NCBI GenBank assembly: GCA_028023455.1 | Contig: JAQFVV010000275.1 | Location: 496,001 to 560,000 of the forward strand | Reading direction: 5' to 3' | Source: Epiperipatus broadwayi | Lineage: Eukaryota; Onychophora; Udeonychophora; Euonychophora; Peripatidae | DNA length: 64,000 nt | Shown: positions 1 through 12,489 of the stretch, piece after piece | How the letters are laid out: each line of letters starts with the position of its first letter | How positions within the stretch are numbered: the first letter of the stretch is position 1 | Position numbers and translations under genes: made by a program | The notes under the pieces: generated by a model | Told to the model about the DNA's origin: nothing | Database searches by the model: none | The model's input: only the letters and a program-made list of their open reading frames with translations

Positions 1-1394
1 AACCCTAAAGACCATGGACATGAATTAATGGTAAACAAGATAATATAGTGATTAGGTAAACATTTTGTTGAGTTGTGAAGAATCAGCTGATCGTTATCTG
101 AGTGTCAGTGGTGATTAGAGAGGCATGTATGAAAGTAAGGGAAAATCATAGCTCAGAAATTCACACACCTCATTAAATACGGTAGAAATGTCCTTTAATG
201 CTAATCAGCCTAAGGAGTTTCCAGGAGAGAGAAGATGGACCAAGTGCCTTGAGCCTATAAGTTTCAAAAGGATGACCAATGCTCCAATGTACTTAGACTT
301 AGACTCCTTACTGTACACTTATATGAATATAGTATGCATACCATAAACATGGAAATATTCCTTGTTTAATACACTGTAATAAATCCCTAAATCATGAGCT
401 TCATAGCCACATACCACATAGAACAGCCAACAGACAGATAGAACCATGAGAAAAAAGGGGGTGGGCTAGTGAATTTTTGGATAGAATTCTGGTGCCTTTC
501 AACTAAATTAAAAGCTGGTTCTTTCCTCACTATTATTCAAGTTTAGTTATGTTAAGCGAGGTTGTGTGATCATAAAAAAATAATTGCATTTGGTAAAATT
601 ACCTGATATGTTCTAATGAGAGAATTAGCAAATTGAACATAATTTGGTCACCAAATATGAAACATCTAACATGTATAAACTGTAAGATGTACTACTGGAT
701 GGTAAATATAGAAAAGAATCTGTGTTACATATATGTAGATGTTAAAAAGTATTTTACTCATGCAATTTAATAAACAATACCCATTGTATTGTCATCAAAA
801 CATATAAACTAGCATGAACTATTATATGTGATGTAAGATGTGAGCGAGACTTGAAATGAAAAATAATGAATATTGTTACTCCACTAAATGTATGAATAGT
901 GTAGTACCTGATTCAAAACTTAAAATTTATCTTATTACATTTATTTTTATTTAGTTAGTTATTCACTACTATATACAAAGATTTTCTTTTTGTAATTCAA
1001 GGAAAGAAACGATTTTTCCACTTTTTAACTATTTTATTTATTACTGAAGTTTGATATTTAGAAACAAGTTTTTTTCAATTTACATATTTTTATTCTATTC
1101 AAGTTTTTATTTATTTTTTATATTTTATTTTAATTCTAATTTTTTTATTCTAATATCTTTGTCAATAAGTTTATTATTATCAAAGATTTATATTTTATTA
1201 TTTGAATTAGTTATATATTTTTTTATATTTCTTTCAGAGATTAATAAGTTCCAAGAATTATTAATGATTTAGCTATTCATTAATAGTTAATTAAATATTG
1301 TAGTTCATTAATATGGGTAAAATTATTTGTAGTAATCTAATATATATATATAATAATTCGAATATTTTCATGGATAAACAATGATTTCATATTA
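1..1394. other. Unassigned AT-rich DNA
   Basis: No supported gene. The first ~700 bases are less AT-biased than the rest but contain no long open frame, splice-bounded exon or repeat that I recognise. The 73-codon open frame at 1051-1272 encodes only F, I, L, S and Y-rich sequence, as expected from T-rich DNA, and I do not call it. Confidence 0.5.
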
Positions 1395-1845
1395 TTATTT
1401 TGAGAATATTCATGTAGTAAATAAAATAGTTAAATAGCTTAAATTTCCTCAGAGATTCTTTCTTTCTCAAATTATAAGAATGTGTGTGAGATTTAAAATC
1501 GTTATTTTTTCCTTTTATTATTTCCTTTTCATATTCCAATTTTGTTGGTTGAGAAGTTTTAAAAAATATTTTATTTCTCAATAGCTTTTTTCAAATATTG
1601 TTTATTTTTTTCAATTCATGTTTTTCATTTATGCTCTTGGGCCTTTTAAAAATCTCTATAGTTTCCTTTAGCAGTCTCTGATAATATTGTTCAATTTTTG
1701 CCAGAATGTGTTTTATTAAAATTGTCTTCATCATTAGTTAATTTTATGTGTGAATAAATGACTGATGAACTCGATTTTTTTCTAATTGCCAAAATTTGTT
1801 ATTCCTTCCCTATATTTATTCTATGATTGATCTGTCCATTGTATA
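1395..1845 (-). mobile_element. Penelope-like element 3' fragment, inverted arm
   Basis: Read on the minus strand, this segment matches 1998-2445 read on the plus strand, with many substitutions and small indels. It covers the C-terminal part of a GIY-YIG domain and the tail after it. The minus-strand open frame 1581-1387 (residues beginning MRNKIFFKTSQPTKLEYEKE) corresponds to the same tail in the other arm. The upstream GIY-YIG start and the reverse transcriptase are missing, so the copy is 5'-truncated. The two arms face each other with their 5' sides toward the centre (head to head). Assignment rests on the homology of the other arm to PLE GIY-YIG domains. Confidence 0.65.
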
Positions 1846-1948
1846 AATGTAAATAAATTTCACACAGAATTTTATATATACCATGACATTACTTAAAAAA
1901 AAAGAAAAAGAAATACTTCCATGCCCTAAAGATAAAATTCATTTGAAG

Positions 1949-2445
1949 GGTTATATCATATATGAAATTCCATGTGGAGTTTGTTCACATTCATAGATTA
2001 GACAGACCAATTGTAGAATAGTGAAGGGAGAACACATTTTGGGCAATTAGAAAAAAATTAAATTCATTAGCCATTTATTCACACATAAAATTAACTAACC
2101 ATGAGATCAATAAATTTTAATAAAACATTCTGGAAAAAGGAAACAATATGACCAGAGACTGTTAAAGAAAGCTATAGAGATTTTTAAAAGGCCCAAGAGG
2201 ATAAATAAGAAGTTTGAATTGAAAAAATAAACAATATTTGGAAAAGATGTTTTAAATCTTCTCAACCAGTTGAATTTAAATATGAAAAAGAAATAATAAA
2301 AGGAAAAGAATAATTTTAAATCCTATACATAGTCTTATAATTTGAAAAAGAATAAGTTTTGAGAAAATTATTTGTTATTGTATTGAATCATCAACTATTT
2401 AGCTATTTTATTTACTAAATGAAATCTCCTAAAAATAATAATATG
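1949..2445 (+). pseudogene. Penelope-like element GIY-YIG endonuclease remnant
   Basis: Frame starting at 1949 reads GYIIYEIPCGVCSHS, a stop, then IRQTNCRIVKGEHILGN. This is the layout of the GIY-YIG endonuclease of Penelope-like elements: YEIPC at the GIY position, an Ile-x-Gln-Thr-Asn stretch where YIGQTN is usual, then a basic helix ending in a Glu-His pair. Further on, INFNKT and a segment resembling the E..Y..R...EAIEIFKR tail are readable at about 2110-2195 after frame changes. In-frame stops show it is dead. In intact PLEs this domain nicks target DNA for target-primed reverse transcription. The reverse transcriptase part is absent. The arm from 1998 on is inverted at 1395-1845, leaving a 150-bp centre present once. 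Confidence 0.75.
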
Positions 2446-2449
2446 AAAG

Positions 2450-2454
<5 letters not shown>

Positions 2455-2512
<58 letters not shown>
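2455..2512. repeat. (AT)n(GT)n microsatellite
   Basis: A run of TA dinucleotides followed without interruption by GT dinucleotides, lying about ten bases beyond the end of the right Penelope-like arm. Such compound microsatellites often seed at retroelement 3' ends. Confidence 0.95.
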
Positions 2513-5119
2513 ACTGCAAACTTGTATTTAGTTATTATATTAATAGATATAGAGCAGAAACTTAGATGATAAGAAAGATGACAATAAAAAGATTGCAGGT
2601 TTTAAATATATGCTAGTGGAGGAGAATGAAGAAGATAAAGTGAAAATGCATATGAAAATGTCAGCAAGAGTAAATCAAAAATGACATTTTATGAAAGAAA
2701 TGGACTATGGAAGAAGGTAAAAGAAGTGTTTAAAAAAGTAACCATGAATATTTGAGAAATGGGAACAGAAAGGTTTAAAGAAAGACGGCTACGTTGATTT
2801 ATAGGGTTTGCCTTTTAGCATATTAATAATGATACAATAAAATAATTTATTTATTTTTATTTTCTGCAGATGATAATTAATATATTGTTTTGTTCCATAT
2901 ATATATTTGCTTATTTCAATATTTTTGTTATAAATATTTTAATTTTGTTGTTATCCATTGTTTTAACACTTCTATCATAATTAAATTTAAATATAAGTTA
3001 TGTATCTTTTTCAAACAAAAAACTATAAATAATTATTTTATATCATTTAAACTTAAAGATAAAAACAACTTGCTGACTGTAAAATAATAAAGGTTTTAAC
3101 ATTTTTAAAAATTAGTTTTTAATTTATACCAAAATAAATATAAATCCTTTATATTTAAATTGCTTGTTATTTTTTAATATATATTTTTTTCTGCTTCTAT
3201 ACTGTAAATTTATTCATTTATAATAAATATCTGGCTAATGAAAAAAAAACAATGAAGTATAAATTATATAAAAAAAAATTATCACTCATGATTATAAAAA
3301 ATAAAACAAGGACATAAATATAAAAAAAAATATATTTATTTCTTGATATAATTTCTATTGACATTCATCCACATATTTCATCAATATAACAATCTTTAAT
3401 AAACACAACAACATTAAAACTTTTTGTCTTTTGCTGTAGCCACTTCTGCATTTATTGTTTTAACTTCATCACATCTTTCTTAATAATGAACAATTTGATG
3501 CAATGAATATTTCTCATTAGAAATATGAATCATTTATTTATAAATCTCTTTTGCAGGTTTTAAAAAATTAATCTTAAATAATTTACAACAAATGCTATTT
3601 TTAAATATAGTAATTGACTATGGTTATAATTTATCTGCTGAAACAAGTCAGTCACTGAGCATGCACATTTGTTACCTAAACTGTGGTAAGGTTGCCATAT
3701 AGAAAAAAAAGATACTTATGATGCATGTTGTAATCTATTTATTAACATTTCTTATATAAGCATATTTTTATTACACTATGCAGACTGAGTGAAAACAGCT
3801 TTCAATATTTCACTATACAGCAAATATCTTTTCAACTATTTTACATAGAGAAAACTAAAGGAGAATGTATTTATTATTCACCCAAGATTCTTATTTACTA
3901 TCCTTATTTTATTATTTGTTTAAAAATAGTTTGATATAAAGATTGGAAAAATAAAGAAATAGAGTAGAAACTATTTATCAAGATCATGACTACAGTTGTC
4001 AAGCAAAATAAATTATGAATAGTGCATTACACTATTAAAAAAAAGATTAGGTAAATCAAACCAATAATGTTTATATTTCACATAAACTATTTAATACACA
4101 GATTTTGATCTATAAAAATATAGAAATAGAAAATAATATGTATATACTATAAAACATTAAATGCCTATAATTATTAAATTAACGTGTCAAGATAAAACAG
4201 CACTAAAATATCTAAAGCAGCAATATATAACAATTTTTCCATAATAATTTAGCTTTCACTATTTCTTCTTAATATAAAATAATTCGTATAAAATAAAAAA
4301 ATAATTAAAGTTTGAATTTTATCTACCATTATAAGTAACACAAATGTTTTAACAGAAATAAAGTTGAATCAAAATACTTTACTTTGTATACACCATAACA
4401 ATTTTAGGGAATAGTAATAATAAAACCAATTCATATAACAGCTAAATAAAGATGTATCACTTTAAAATACCTGACTTCTAAAGCATTCCCTTTTAAAACA
4501 TAATTATGCTATTATTCATAAATATCAAACAATTAATTTTTAAATATAAAGTTGTTATATATATATAATCACAATCGTTTTATGGATACATTGTATTTTT
4601 ATCTTTTTTTTGTTCTCATTTCTTTTTAAACCAATATATTATTAAATTACGATCTTACAAACTTTCATTTACCTCGTCAAACATTTAATGAAAAATATTA
4701 GTAAATTTAAATTACCCTCACAACTTATCTTTTGACTAAACCAGTTTTATTTAAATGACCTTGGCTCTCAACATCATCTAATGTTTCATTATTATTGTTC
4801 ATATATATATAAACAAATTTATATCGATTTAAATTTACTTTCAAACCACTTAAATATTTAGTTTTTGATATAATTATATTTTTATTCATAAACATTAAAC
4901 AATTACTCTTTAATTAAATAAGAAATTCGTTACCTTTTTTTATTTATGACATATATTTTGATTCAATTTAAAATTAAGTGTATCATAATAATCACAATTC
5001 ATGTTTATTTTTACTTCCATAAATAATGAGCAAAGAGTGCTAAAAACTACATATTTTCCAATATATGTGCCAACTAAGCCAGTTTTATTTAGATAGACAA
5101 TAATATTAAATATTAGGTG
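2513..5119. other. Unassigned AT-rich DNA
   Basis: Very AT-rich with many A and T runs. No gene or mobile element recognised. Short similar phrases recur (for example 'ccagttttattta' at about 4741 and 5080, 'attcataaa.at.aaacaatta' at about 4515 and 4888), which suggests that the direct repeat at 5.1-5.7 kb may extend leftwards in a more degraded form. Confidence 0.45.
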
Positions 5120-5700
5120 ATATAGTAGCCAAGACCACCTGAATGAAATAACTTTAGTTAAAACTATGTTCCTAGAAATGATTTGCATTTTTATAACGAA
5201 TTTCACAGATTGTTTAAGAAAATATGGAGAATTTGTATCATAATAATTTAAAAACACATTTGTTTAAAAAGTAAACACACGCAAAAAAAAAAAAAAGGAA
5301 GTGAAAATGTAATGTGTTAAGTTGGAAAATTTAATAATTTTATATTTAAAAAATAGTTATTTGATGTTTATGAGTAATATTACAATTACATTAATATCTA
5401 AACATTTGAGTGCTTTGAAATTGAAATAGTTAATTTAAATTGGTATAAATTTGTTTGGATATATATAAGAACAATGAAATAAGAACATTAATTTTTTTTT
5501 GATACAGAGAGGCAAGACCTCCAGAATGTGACTTTACTCAAAATATACATCATCGCATTAATTTGCATTTTTCTAAAGTCTTTAATTGATTGTTTATGGA
5601 AGTAAGAACGACTTTGTAGGATAATAATTTAAAAGTACATTTGTTTAATTAAAGAAGTATTCACACACACACAAAAGAAAAGGAAATGAAAATATAAAAT
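5120..5700 (+). repeat. Diverged direct repeat, two units of ~200 bp about 380 bp apart
   Basis: The segment 5120-5310 is repeated, diverged, at about 5500-5700. Shared blocks in the same order are a GATA..AG.AGGCAAGACC.CC-like start, 'atttgcattttt', 'gattgttta', 'ataataatttaaaa.acatttgttta' and a CACAC/A-rich end followed by 'aa..gaaatgaaaat'. The open frame on the minus strand at 4940-5257 crosses the first unit and shows no recognisable domain. Confidence 0.6.
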
Positions 5701-6474
5701 CTTTTGCAGATCAGATGTGTATAGTCATTATATGAAATTCAAATTTTAAAATAATTATTCATCTGCCTTTAAAAATAAAATTAATTTTATAAAAGTATTT
5801 TTTTCTTTAATATATATTCATTTTCAATAATCAATTCTAAACTTTAATTGGACCCCCCCCCCCAAAAAAAAAAAAAAAAAGAAAAAAGATCTACATTAAC
5901 AATTAAAAATAACATCAATATTTAATGCTAATGTACTATAGAGAAGTAATAGACTATGCACTCACCATAAAAGAATATAAACCTATCTGTATACATATTG
6001 AAAAATAACATTTTCTTTTTATGTGATCAAAGTTAAGTAATTCTACCAGAAGGAAACCATTTAAAATTACTTATTAGTATAAGTAACTTATATATTGATA
6101 AATATATTATCCATTAATAGAGTTAAGAAATTCGCTAAATAGGCTGTAAACACAATCTAGAAAAACGTATGAGCCAATTCACATTAATTTTTTATGACTA
6201 TAATTGCATTTCTATTAATGTACTTAAATCTAATGGTATTGACATTTTACATTTAAAAAAAAGACAAGGAATGCAAAATTAAAATAGCATTATCTATTGG
6301 ATCTAACAAATACCTAATAAATTGGTAGTACTAAAATGTTAAAATTCAATATTAATAGATACTTGATGACAAATATTTAAAGACTTCATGTTTGACATCA
6401 AGTCTTTAATTATTTAATTATAGAAAATTTCCACTACTTAATTGAAAATGTTTGCTATTAACTGAAAGGAGACC
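5701..6474. other. Unassigned AT-rich DNA
   Basis: Contains a C-run/A-run junction at 5851-5880 and otherwise featureless AT-rich DNA. Nothing supported. Confidence 0.5.
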
Positions 6475-6721
6475 CTTTTATTCCTCTTGGAGGCCTTAAA
6501 GGAACCGAGCAGGGCAAATTCCTAATGTCCACTCCATATGTTCTTGTTGTTGCAGCTGTTATTACTATGTGATTATTCATATAGTATACGAACATAGATG
6601 GGCTGCTCACCAACACGCATTAGCCAGCGTGGTGAGTTTATTGGCTTTTTACCTCTGAGTTTAAGATCAAGAAACACCATGGTCTTTCTTCTCAGTGCCT
6701 GATAAGGCAGAATGAATGTTT
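6475..6721. other. GC-richer block upstream of the RTE reverse transcriptase
   Basis: Base composition rises over this block (for example around 6480-6530 and 6600-6640), then the RTE-like reverse transcriptase starts. No frame continues the RT homology upstream with confidence, so this is either the flank at a 5' truncation point or a scrambled part of the element. A minus-strand open frame (6776-6573) has no recognisable domain and I do not call it. Confidence 0.35.
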
Positions 6722-7819
6722 GTGTAAATATATGAGTTGTCATTATGTTTTGGATTTGTAGATTATGAAAAGGCATTTGATTCTATACACATTTCTTCAG
6801 TGATTAAAGCATTGGATCATCAAGGTATAGATCTAGGATATTGTCATATTTTAAAGAATATTTATAAAAATGCAACAGCAACAATTAGATTACATAATGA
6901 TACTGGAAAAATCAACATTGAGAAAGGTGTAAGACAAGGTGACTCCATATCTCCAAAACTCTTTACAGCAGTGCTGCAAGAAGTATTTTGTGGATTAAAA
7001 TGGAAAACTAAAGGAGTGAAAGTAAATGGAGAGTATTTAAGTCATTTAGATTTCGCAGATGATGTAGTTGTTTTTGCAAATAATGCTTCAGAGCTGCAGG
7101 AAATGTTGCAGGAGTTAGCAGATGAAAGTAGAAAAGTAGGACTAGAGATAAATGTTAAAAAGACTAAAGTAATGTTTAATCGATTTGCTCAAAATATGAA
7201 AATAAAGATTGATTATGAAGAATTAGAAGAAGTTAACAGTTACAAATACTTTGGTCAGATTATTAATACAGATGGAAACATAATGGAGGAAATTAATCAT
7301 AGAATTAAACTTGGTTGGAGTGCTTTTGGTAGAAATAACTTGATACTAAAAGGAAATATGCCTATGTGTTTGAAAAGGATGGTTTTTAACAAATGTGTTT
7401 TACCAGTTCTTACTTATGGATCTGAGACTTGGACACTTAATAGAAGAGAAATACAGAGACTTCAGACCACTCAAAGGAGTATGGAGAGATGTATGTTGGG
7501 AGTAACAAGAAGAGATCGAAAACGCAATGTATGGGTAAGACAACAAACAGGTGTTACTGACCTTATTGAAAAAATTAAAAGATTGAAATGAAGTTGGGCT
7601 GGACATATTGCTAGAAGAGATGATAATAGATGGACAATTGAAATTTTAAACTGGATTCCAAGAGATTGTAAAAGACCCAGAAAGAGACCACATGTGAGAT
7701 GGATGGATGAAATAAGAAAATGTGCAGGGGTGTTGTGGAGAAGAGAAGCTAAAGATCGAAGAAGATGGATTAAACTTGGAGAGACCTTCATCCTGCAGTG
7801 GATTGATAATGGTTGTTGA
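6722..7819 (+). pseudogene. RTE-like non-LTR retrotransposon reverse transcriptase, 5'-truncated
   Basis: Reverse transcriptase of a target-primed (non-LTR) retrotransposon. Visible motifs in order: SLCFGFVDYEKAFDSI (block A with the catalytic Asp), GVRQGDSISPKLF (block B), HLDFADDVVVFAN (block C; FADD in place of the usual YADD), GLEINVKKTKVM (block D), YKYFGQIINTDG (block E). The C-terminal part after the RT (MERCMLGVTRRDRK, SWAGHIARRDDNRW, FILQWIDNG) is the typical tail of this family. A TGA at 7589-7591 interrupts the frame; the copy at 45.4 kb has TGG (Trp) there, so one G-to-A change made the stop. The rest stays open to 7819. The endonuclease domain and 5' end are missing. Apart from the stop the frame is intact, suggesting recent insertion. 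Confidence 0.9.
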
Positions 7820-7831
7820 TGATGATGATGA
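7811..7831 (+). repeat. (TGA)n tail at the 3' end of the RTE copy
   Basis: A short run of TGA/GAT trinucleotides directly follows the RT frame. The second copy at 45.4 kb ends with the same kind of run, so this is the element's own 3' tail rather than a chance microsatellite. Short tandem tails are usual in RTE-type elements, in place of poly(A). Confidence 0.75.
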
Positions 7832-9240
7832 ACTTTAGAACAAAATATATTTTTAATACATTTTAATTATGTTTATGGTAATCTTTATTGTGAATGTTTA
7901 TGTGGTTACTGGTGGTTTCTAATGGTTACTAATTATCCCAATTAGCTTTAAGCATTATTTCACTTATTATTTAAATATATATTACCAAAGAATCTTAATA
8001 TTTCTTTGATTATTAATTAAGTTAAAGTTTTTTAATATGTACATTCAAATAATTAAATAAATATTTGTATGGTTATTTGCCTGCCAAGCCATGAGATGTT
8101 CAAGCATTTAAGTACGATGTGGAACATATTACTTCAATTATTCAAATCAAGATTATTTTGCTTTACTCACCTGATATTAAGTCAGAAACCTTAAATTTTG
8201 AGTCCATCAGTCTACCACTGTACTAAATCACAGGAATGCTTCAATTGATTAATTGAAATAAAATATTATAATTATAACTTTTTTAATAATCAACTTTTAT
8301 ATTACAAAATGCTTCATAATACCATACCTATTAATATTTTCAATCTAATATTATTTAATATTAGTATTTTTACAATATTAATTTTATGTTTTTATATTAA
8401 TTTAAAAATAATTATTAAAAAATAAAACTTTTTAATAATTCAGTTTTGATATTCAATGGCTCTTATAATAGTTTTTATCTCATATTGGGATTAGCTTTAT
8501 CATAAGATAAATTGTTATACTAAATTCTCTTTTTTATTTTTTTTTATTTGTAAATTAATTTTCTTAATTCATTTATTTTTTAAATATATAACACACATAT
8601 CAGAAGGTTTTAAAAATTATAGAATTTAATATTTTGAAGTCACATTGTATATCATATGCAACATTTCACATTTTTCTTGTGAGAATAAACGTATGGAAGC
8701 TATAAATGATTTGACTCTATCTGATAATATGCATATATTGTATTTATTAAGAATGTGCTTGATATAGTGAACATTTATTTATTTTTGAAACTTGGTAAGT
8801 ATATTATATTTTCTTTAGATTACTAATTAGTCAATTCATTTAATTAAAACAAATTGAGTATCATTTCAACGATAAAAATAATTTATGAATGAATTTTTTG
8901 AAAAATATAATAAAAATAAAAATAGTTTTGTTAAATAACAACAAATAATAGTGAAAAAGTAACTAGTATAATAATAGGCAAAAAAAAAAACAAAAAACAA
9001 TTTAAATCTTAAAATGATCCACAATAGACCCATTTTACTTATCAATTCAACAATCTTTGTTATTCTATCATTTGGACCTTTTCCGTAAATGCTTGTAACT
9101 AGTTTCTTTTTTTAAAGTTGTATGTTAATTTTATTTTTCTCTTACCTTTCTATAATTTCTTATCACTATTCAATTTCTTTCTGTTTTATAATTTTAATGA
9201 TAAATAGTCTTTGCATTTAATTTTTTTATTATCTTTGTAC
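7832..9240. other. Unassigned AT-rich DNA
   Basis: No gene, repeat or element recognised. The sequence runs into the 5' LTR at 9241. Confidence 0.5.
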
Positions 9241-9555
9241 TGTCTGACTAACTATAGTACTGTGTATGTATGCGCATCTATGGAAGTTTTATTGGTTTTG
9301 TAAATAAAGTTCGTATATTTGTTTGTAATTATAATCAGACAGAAAACGAATAAATTTCCCTTAAAATGTACACACTAGAAAATTTACATATGCTAAGCAT
9401 GCATTTCAAATTCTCATTAAACAAATGTATACTAATTTATGCAGATTATACAAGTAGTATAGAACTGCAGAAATCTGTCCATTTTGTGCATCAGTAAGGA
9501 AACAAAAAAGGGTGGACTCACAAGAACTACAATTTCCACTAAGCATGTAAAAAGT
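9241..9555 (+). repeat. 5' LTR of the outer Ty3/gypsy element
   Basis: Begins TGTCTGACTA. It aligns, with substitutions and small indels, with 16680-16995; shared phrases include 'ttggtaaataaagtt..tatatttgtt' (with one base different) and 'ctgcagaaatctg'-like sequence near 9465. Homology fades near 9555, so the true 3' edge of the LTR and the primer-binding site are not fixed. Confidence 0.8.
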
Positions 9556-9789
9556 TTGTCATTAAGTATAATAAGGCTATACATAAAAATTGTTGTATTC
9601 ACCACTAAAAAGATTAGTATCAAGGTATTAATACATATTGCAAAATAGTTCCATTAATATTAACAATGTAGTGGGTTGGCAAATCTATATGGAACATATA
9701 AAAAGATGCATGCCCATGAACAATATTGTGAGTTACAAAAATAAAAATAGCAACACTAATCTGGTTGTCTGGCAAAGAGGTATTGCAAG

Positions 9790-10140
9790 TAGCCAATGAA
9801 ACTGAAAGATCATGAAGAAGTAACTTATCAGAAATTAAAAGAAATGTTAACTACATATTTCAAATCTACTACAATGAAACTGGTAGCATATTTTAGATTT
9901 AGAAAGAGAAACTAGGCACAATATGAGAAAATTCAAGATTATTACTTGAGATAACTGAGACTAGCTAAAGAGTGAAACTTTATTGCTGACCTGGACAATA
10001 TTTTGCTTGACTATTTTTTATGGGTAATGTATGACACTAAGCTCAGATAAGTCCTGCTAAGTGAATCTGATATAATGTATAATACACAATTCGAAAAATG
10101 TTTACCTTATGAAGTGGTACTAGAAAATGCTGAAGAATTC
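9790..10140 (+). pseudogene. gag remnant of the outer Ty3/gypsy element
   Basis: Readable with in-frame stops: EVTYQKLKEMLTTYFKST, then a KLVAYFRFRKRN stretch, YEKIQDYYLR, AKECNFIADLDNILLDYF. The spacing of F..R in the first helix, the 'C.F...LD..L.D.F' block and the following 'LL' hydrophobic pair match the capsid region of Ty3/gypsy Gag proteins. Gag packages the element RNA. At least three stops lie inside. Confidence 0.7.
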
Positions 10141-10279
10141 CAAATTAGTATAGATGTGAAGACAACCCCAAAGACAATAAATAAAGTGGGAGCTGAAAAT
10201 TCAAACTGCAGAAATACAGGCAATGCCGTAATATGTTATTACTGAGTAAGAAAGGTCATTTGAAAAAAAACCCTATACA

Positions 10280-10345
10280 TTTATAAAAGACCAATGCCAT
10301 GTTTGTGGGAAAATAAGACATTTAGTCATGATTTGTCTAAACAAA
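10280..10345 (+). pseudogene. Nucleocapsid zinc knuckle of the outer element
   Basis: The frame reads KDQCHVCGKIRHLVMIC, an intact CX2CX4HX4C knuckle (Cys, Cys, His, Cys all present). A first knuckle upstream (about 10230-10260, CYY.. and KKGHLKK in different frames) is broken by a frameshift and a stop. Double knuckles of this type bind RNA in gypsy-type Gag. Confidence 0.7.
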
Positions 10346-10425
10346 ATGAAAAAGTCTAAAAATGTGCTACATCCAGACTCTAAATTGAGAGGATGGATTG
10401 AAAAAAGAGAAACTGTCTTAAAAAG

Positions 10426-10690
10426 ATGAACAATGTGTATACTAGCAACATTATGTTGGATATTAGTATTTTTGAACAAGAAGTTAAAATGCAAATAGAC
10501 AGTAGAGAAAGATTGTCTTTAATGTCACAAAATGATTGGACAAATATTATAAAAAGAAATATAAATCTGGAAAAAACTGAAGTGATAATGACCTACATAA
10601 ATGGAAACAGGATAATAGTAATTTATCAGTTAAAATTAATTTGAGAGTTAATCTTCTACCTCTTTACATGGTAAAAAGATTTAAACTAAT
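10426..10690 (+). pseudogene. Aspartic protease remnant of the outer element
   Basis: Open from 10426 to 10644. VKMQIDSRERLSLMSQNDW corresponds to the retropepsin active-site region: the Asp-Ser is kept but the Gly of the D-S/T-G triad is Arg, so the enzyme would be inactive. LEKTEVIMTYINGNRIIVI follows as the flap-side strand pattern. Position between the zinc knuckle and RT is as expected for gag-pol. Confidence 0.6.
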
Positions 10691-10899
10691 ATTGGATAAA
10701 ATTGTTTTAAACTTTTAGGAATTCAGATTAATGTAACTAAAGGCATACAGTTGAAGTCAAGTCTGAGAAAATTTTCAGTTATTTAAAGTGGGCCTTTCAG
10801 AGTTAAAAGATATAACCAGTTGACACTGAATTAGTGAAGGTTGCTCAGTAAAATGCATACAGATCATGGAAGGTTTCCTTTGACTTAAAGTCCAAGTGG

Positions 10900-11335
10900 A
10901 ACAAACAATTTAAGATTTTTCTAAAAGGGACAGTCTTTAACCTGTTGAAGAGTCATTATGGGTAACACCAACTATGGTAATTCTAAAGCCAGATCAACTG
11001 TGATTATCATGTAATACTCCATAAATTAAAAGAGCTTATTCTGTACCCAATATTCACGAGATTCTAGCATCATTACAGAAAATGACATATGTTGCTAAAA
11101 TCAGTTTAAAATCCGTATGCCATCAAATTCCTGTAATAATTAGAACATTTGAAGTTTTGACCATCAATACCAACATGGGATTATTAAAGTGCAATAAATT
11201 ATAGCATATTGAGTAAATGGATAATTTGTTTCAGGGGATAGAAGAAGTTACTTTACATTAATAACATCTTAATAACTGCTGAAACAGAGAGTCAATTGGC
11301 AACATGTGAATATAAAATTTGTGCTAAACTAAAAA
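10900..11335 (+). pseudogene. Reverse transcriptase remnant of the outer element
   Basis: Heavily decayed. The best segment is near 11218-11295, MDNLFQGIEEVTLH, then NNILITAETES, which matches the end of the gypsy RT core where Y-x-D-D-I-L-I-T is usual; the catalytic aspartates are mutated. Earlier segments (about 11045-11130) give short matches only. Confidence 0.5.
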
Positions 11336-11689
11336 ATATTGGTGCAAGGTTAAAAAGTTAAATGCTTTGAAGTGCATTTGATATATAATTAAAACATATT
11401 TCTGGAATATATAAACAATAAAGGCAAATACCCAAACTCGGAAAAGGTTAAAGTTATCCAGAATGTTACTAAACCAAAAAACATTAGACTTATAAGCATT
11501 TTTGGTATTACTCAATTTCTTTGAGAGTTTCCTGAAAAATGAATCATATATAGTGATACTGATATATTAATTGTTAAAAAAGAAATAATGATGAAAGTGA
11601 GGAGAAGAGTATTAAAAAGCATTCAAAAAAAACTATGAAGTTACTAATCTCAAATCAATTACTTGTTGACTAACACAATGACCAAAAAA

Positions 11690-12100
11690 GATAATTACAA
11701 CAGATGCTTCTGAGCACAGCATATGGCCTCTTGTATCATATCATTGCAAAGGAGGTGAATGTCTAATTACATATGGATCCAAAACATTAACAGTGGCAGA
11801 AAAAAAACTATAGTCTGCCCAGCTTGTTAAGAAAGCATTGTTGGTCATCTTTACTGTGAAAATTTTTTAGAAAATTTATAGATGTGAGTTCAGGATTTAC
11901 ATTGATCATCAATCTCTGTTGGAAATTTTGAGAAACTTGAAGACTCTTGATAATGCTATTCAAAGAATGAGCACTGGATTAATAGTTTAACATCATATGA
12001 CTTTGAATTCATCTATAAACTGTATAGAGAAATAAGTCATGCAGATGCATTAACAAGATTATTGAATATGCACAAATTTGAGCATAAAACCATGGAGATA
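11690..12100 (+). pseudogene. RNase H remnant of the outer element
   Basis: LTTDASEHSIWPLVSYH, then GGECLITYGSKTLTVAEKKL with a stop after it, and CEFRIYIDHQSLLEIL. These match the TDAS..G.GAVL, 'SRTLT.AE.NYS' and 'TDHK.L..I' blocks of Ty3/gypsy RNase H; the first catalytic Asp is present. Stops and frameshifts between blocks make it non-functional. Confidence 0.7.
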
Positions 12101-12489
12101 AACTATACAGACTTGATAGAGTTAAGAGCTAAATAGTAACATAGTAGCAAAATGGACTAAAGACAATTACTGATATTAAATATTGAAGAAATGGATTAAA
12201 GATGGATGGACTGAAAGTTACCTAGCTATGTTACATAAACTATATGGAACATACTCAAAGGCCTATCAATGTGGAATTATTGTTTTTAATAATGCATTGT
12301 ATATGAATTCCAATTGAATGCAGAATACAAGTTTTATACCTGCTATGTAAAGGATATCCAAGAATCTTGAAGAAGAAGAAATCAATATTATCATATGTTT
12401 GGTGAATTAACATCAGACTTGAGATTGAATAAATAGTGATTAAGTGATGAAGAGAATGTCAATTGACAGCCAATGTATCTTCAAAAAAG

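Noticed and set aside
4940-5257. 105-codon minus-strand open frame
   Set aside because: It is one of the longer open frames, but it overlaps a diverged direct repeat, lacks any domain, and the homologous unit at 5.5 kb does not keep the frame.
7400-7791. Minus-strand open frames opposite the RTE tail, also seen opposite the 45.4-kb copy
   Set aside because: They are antisense shadows; the plus-strand frame carries the conserved RTE motifs.
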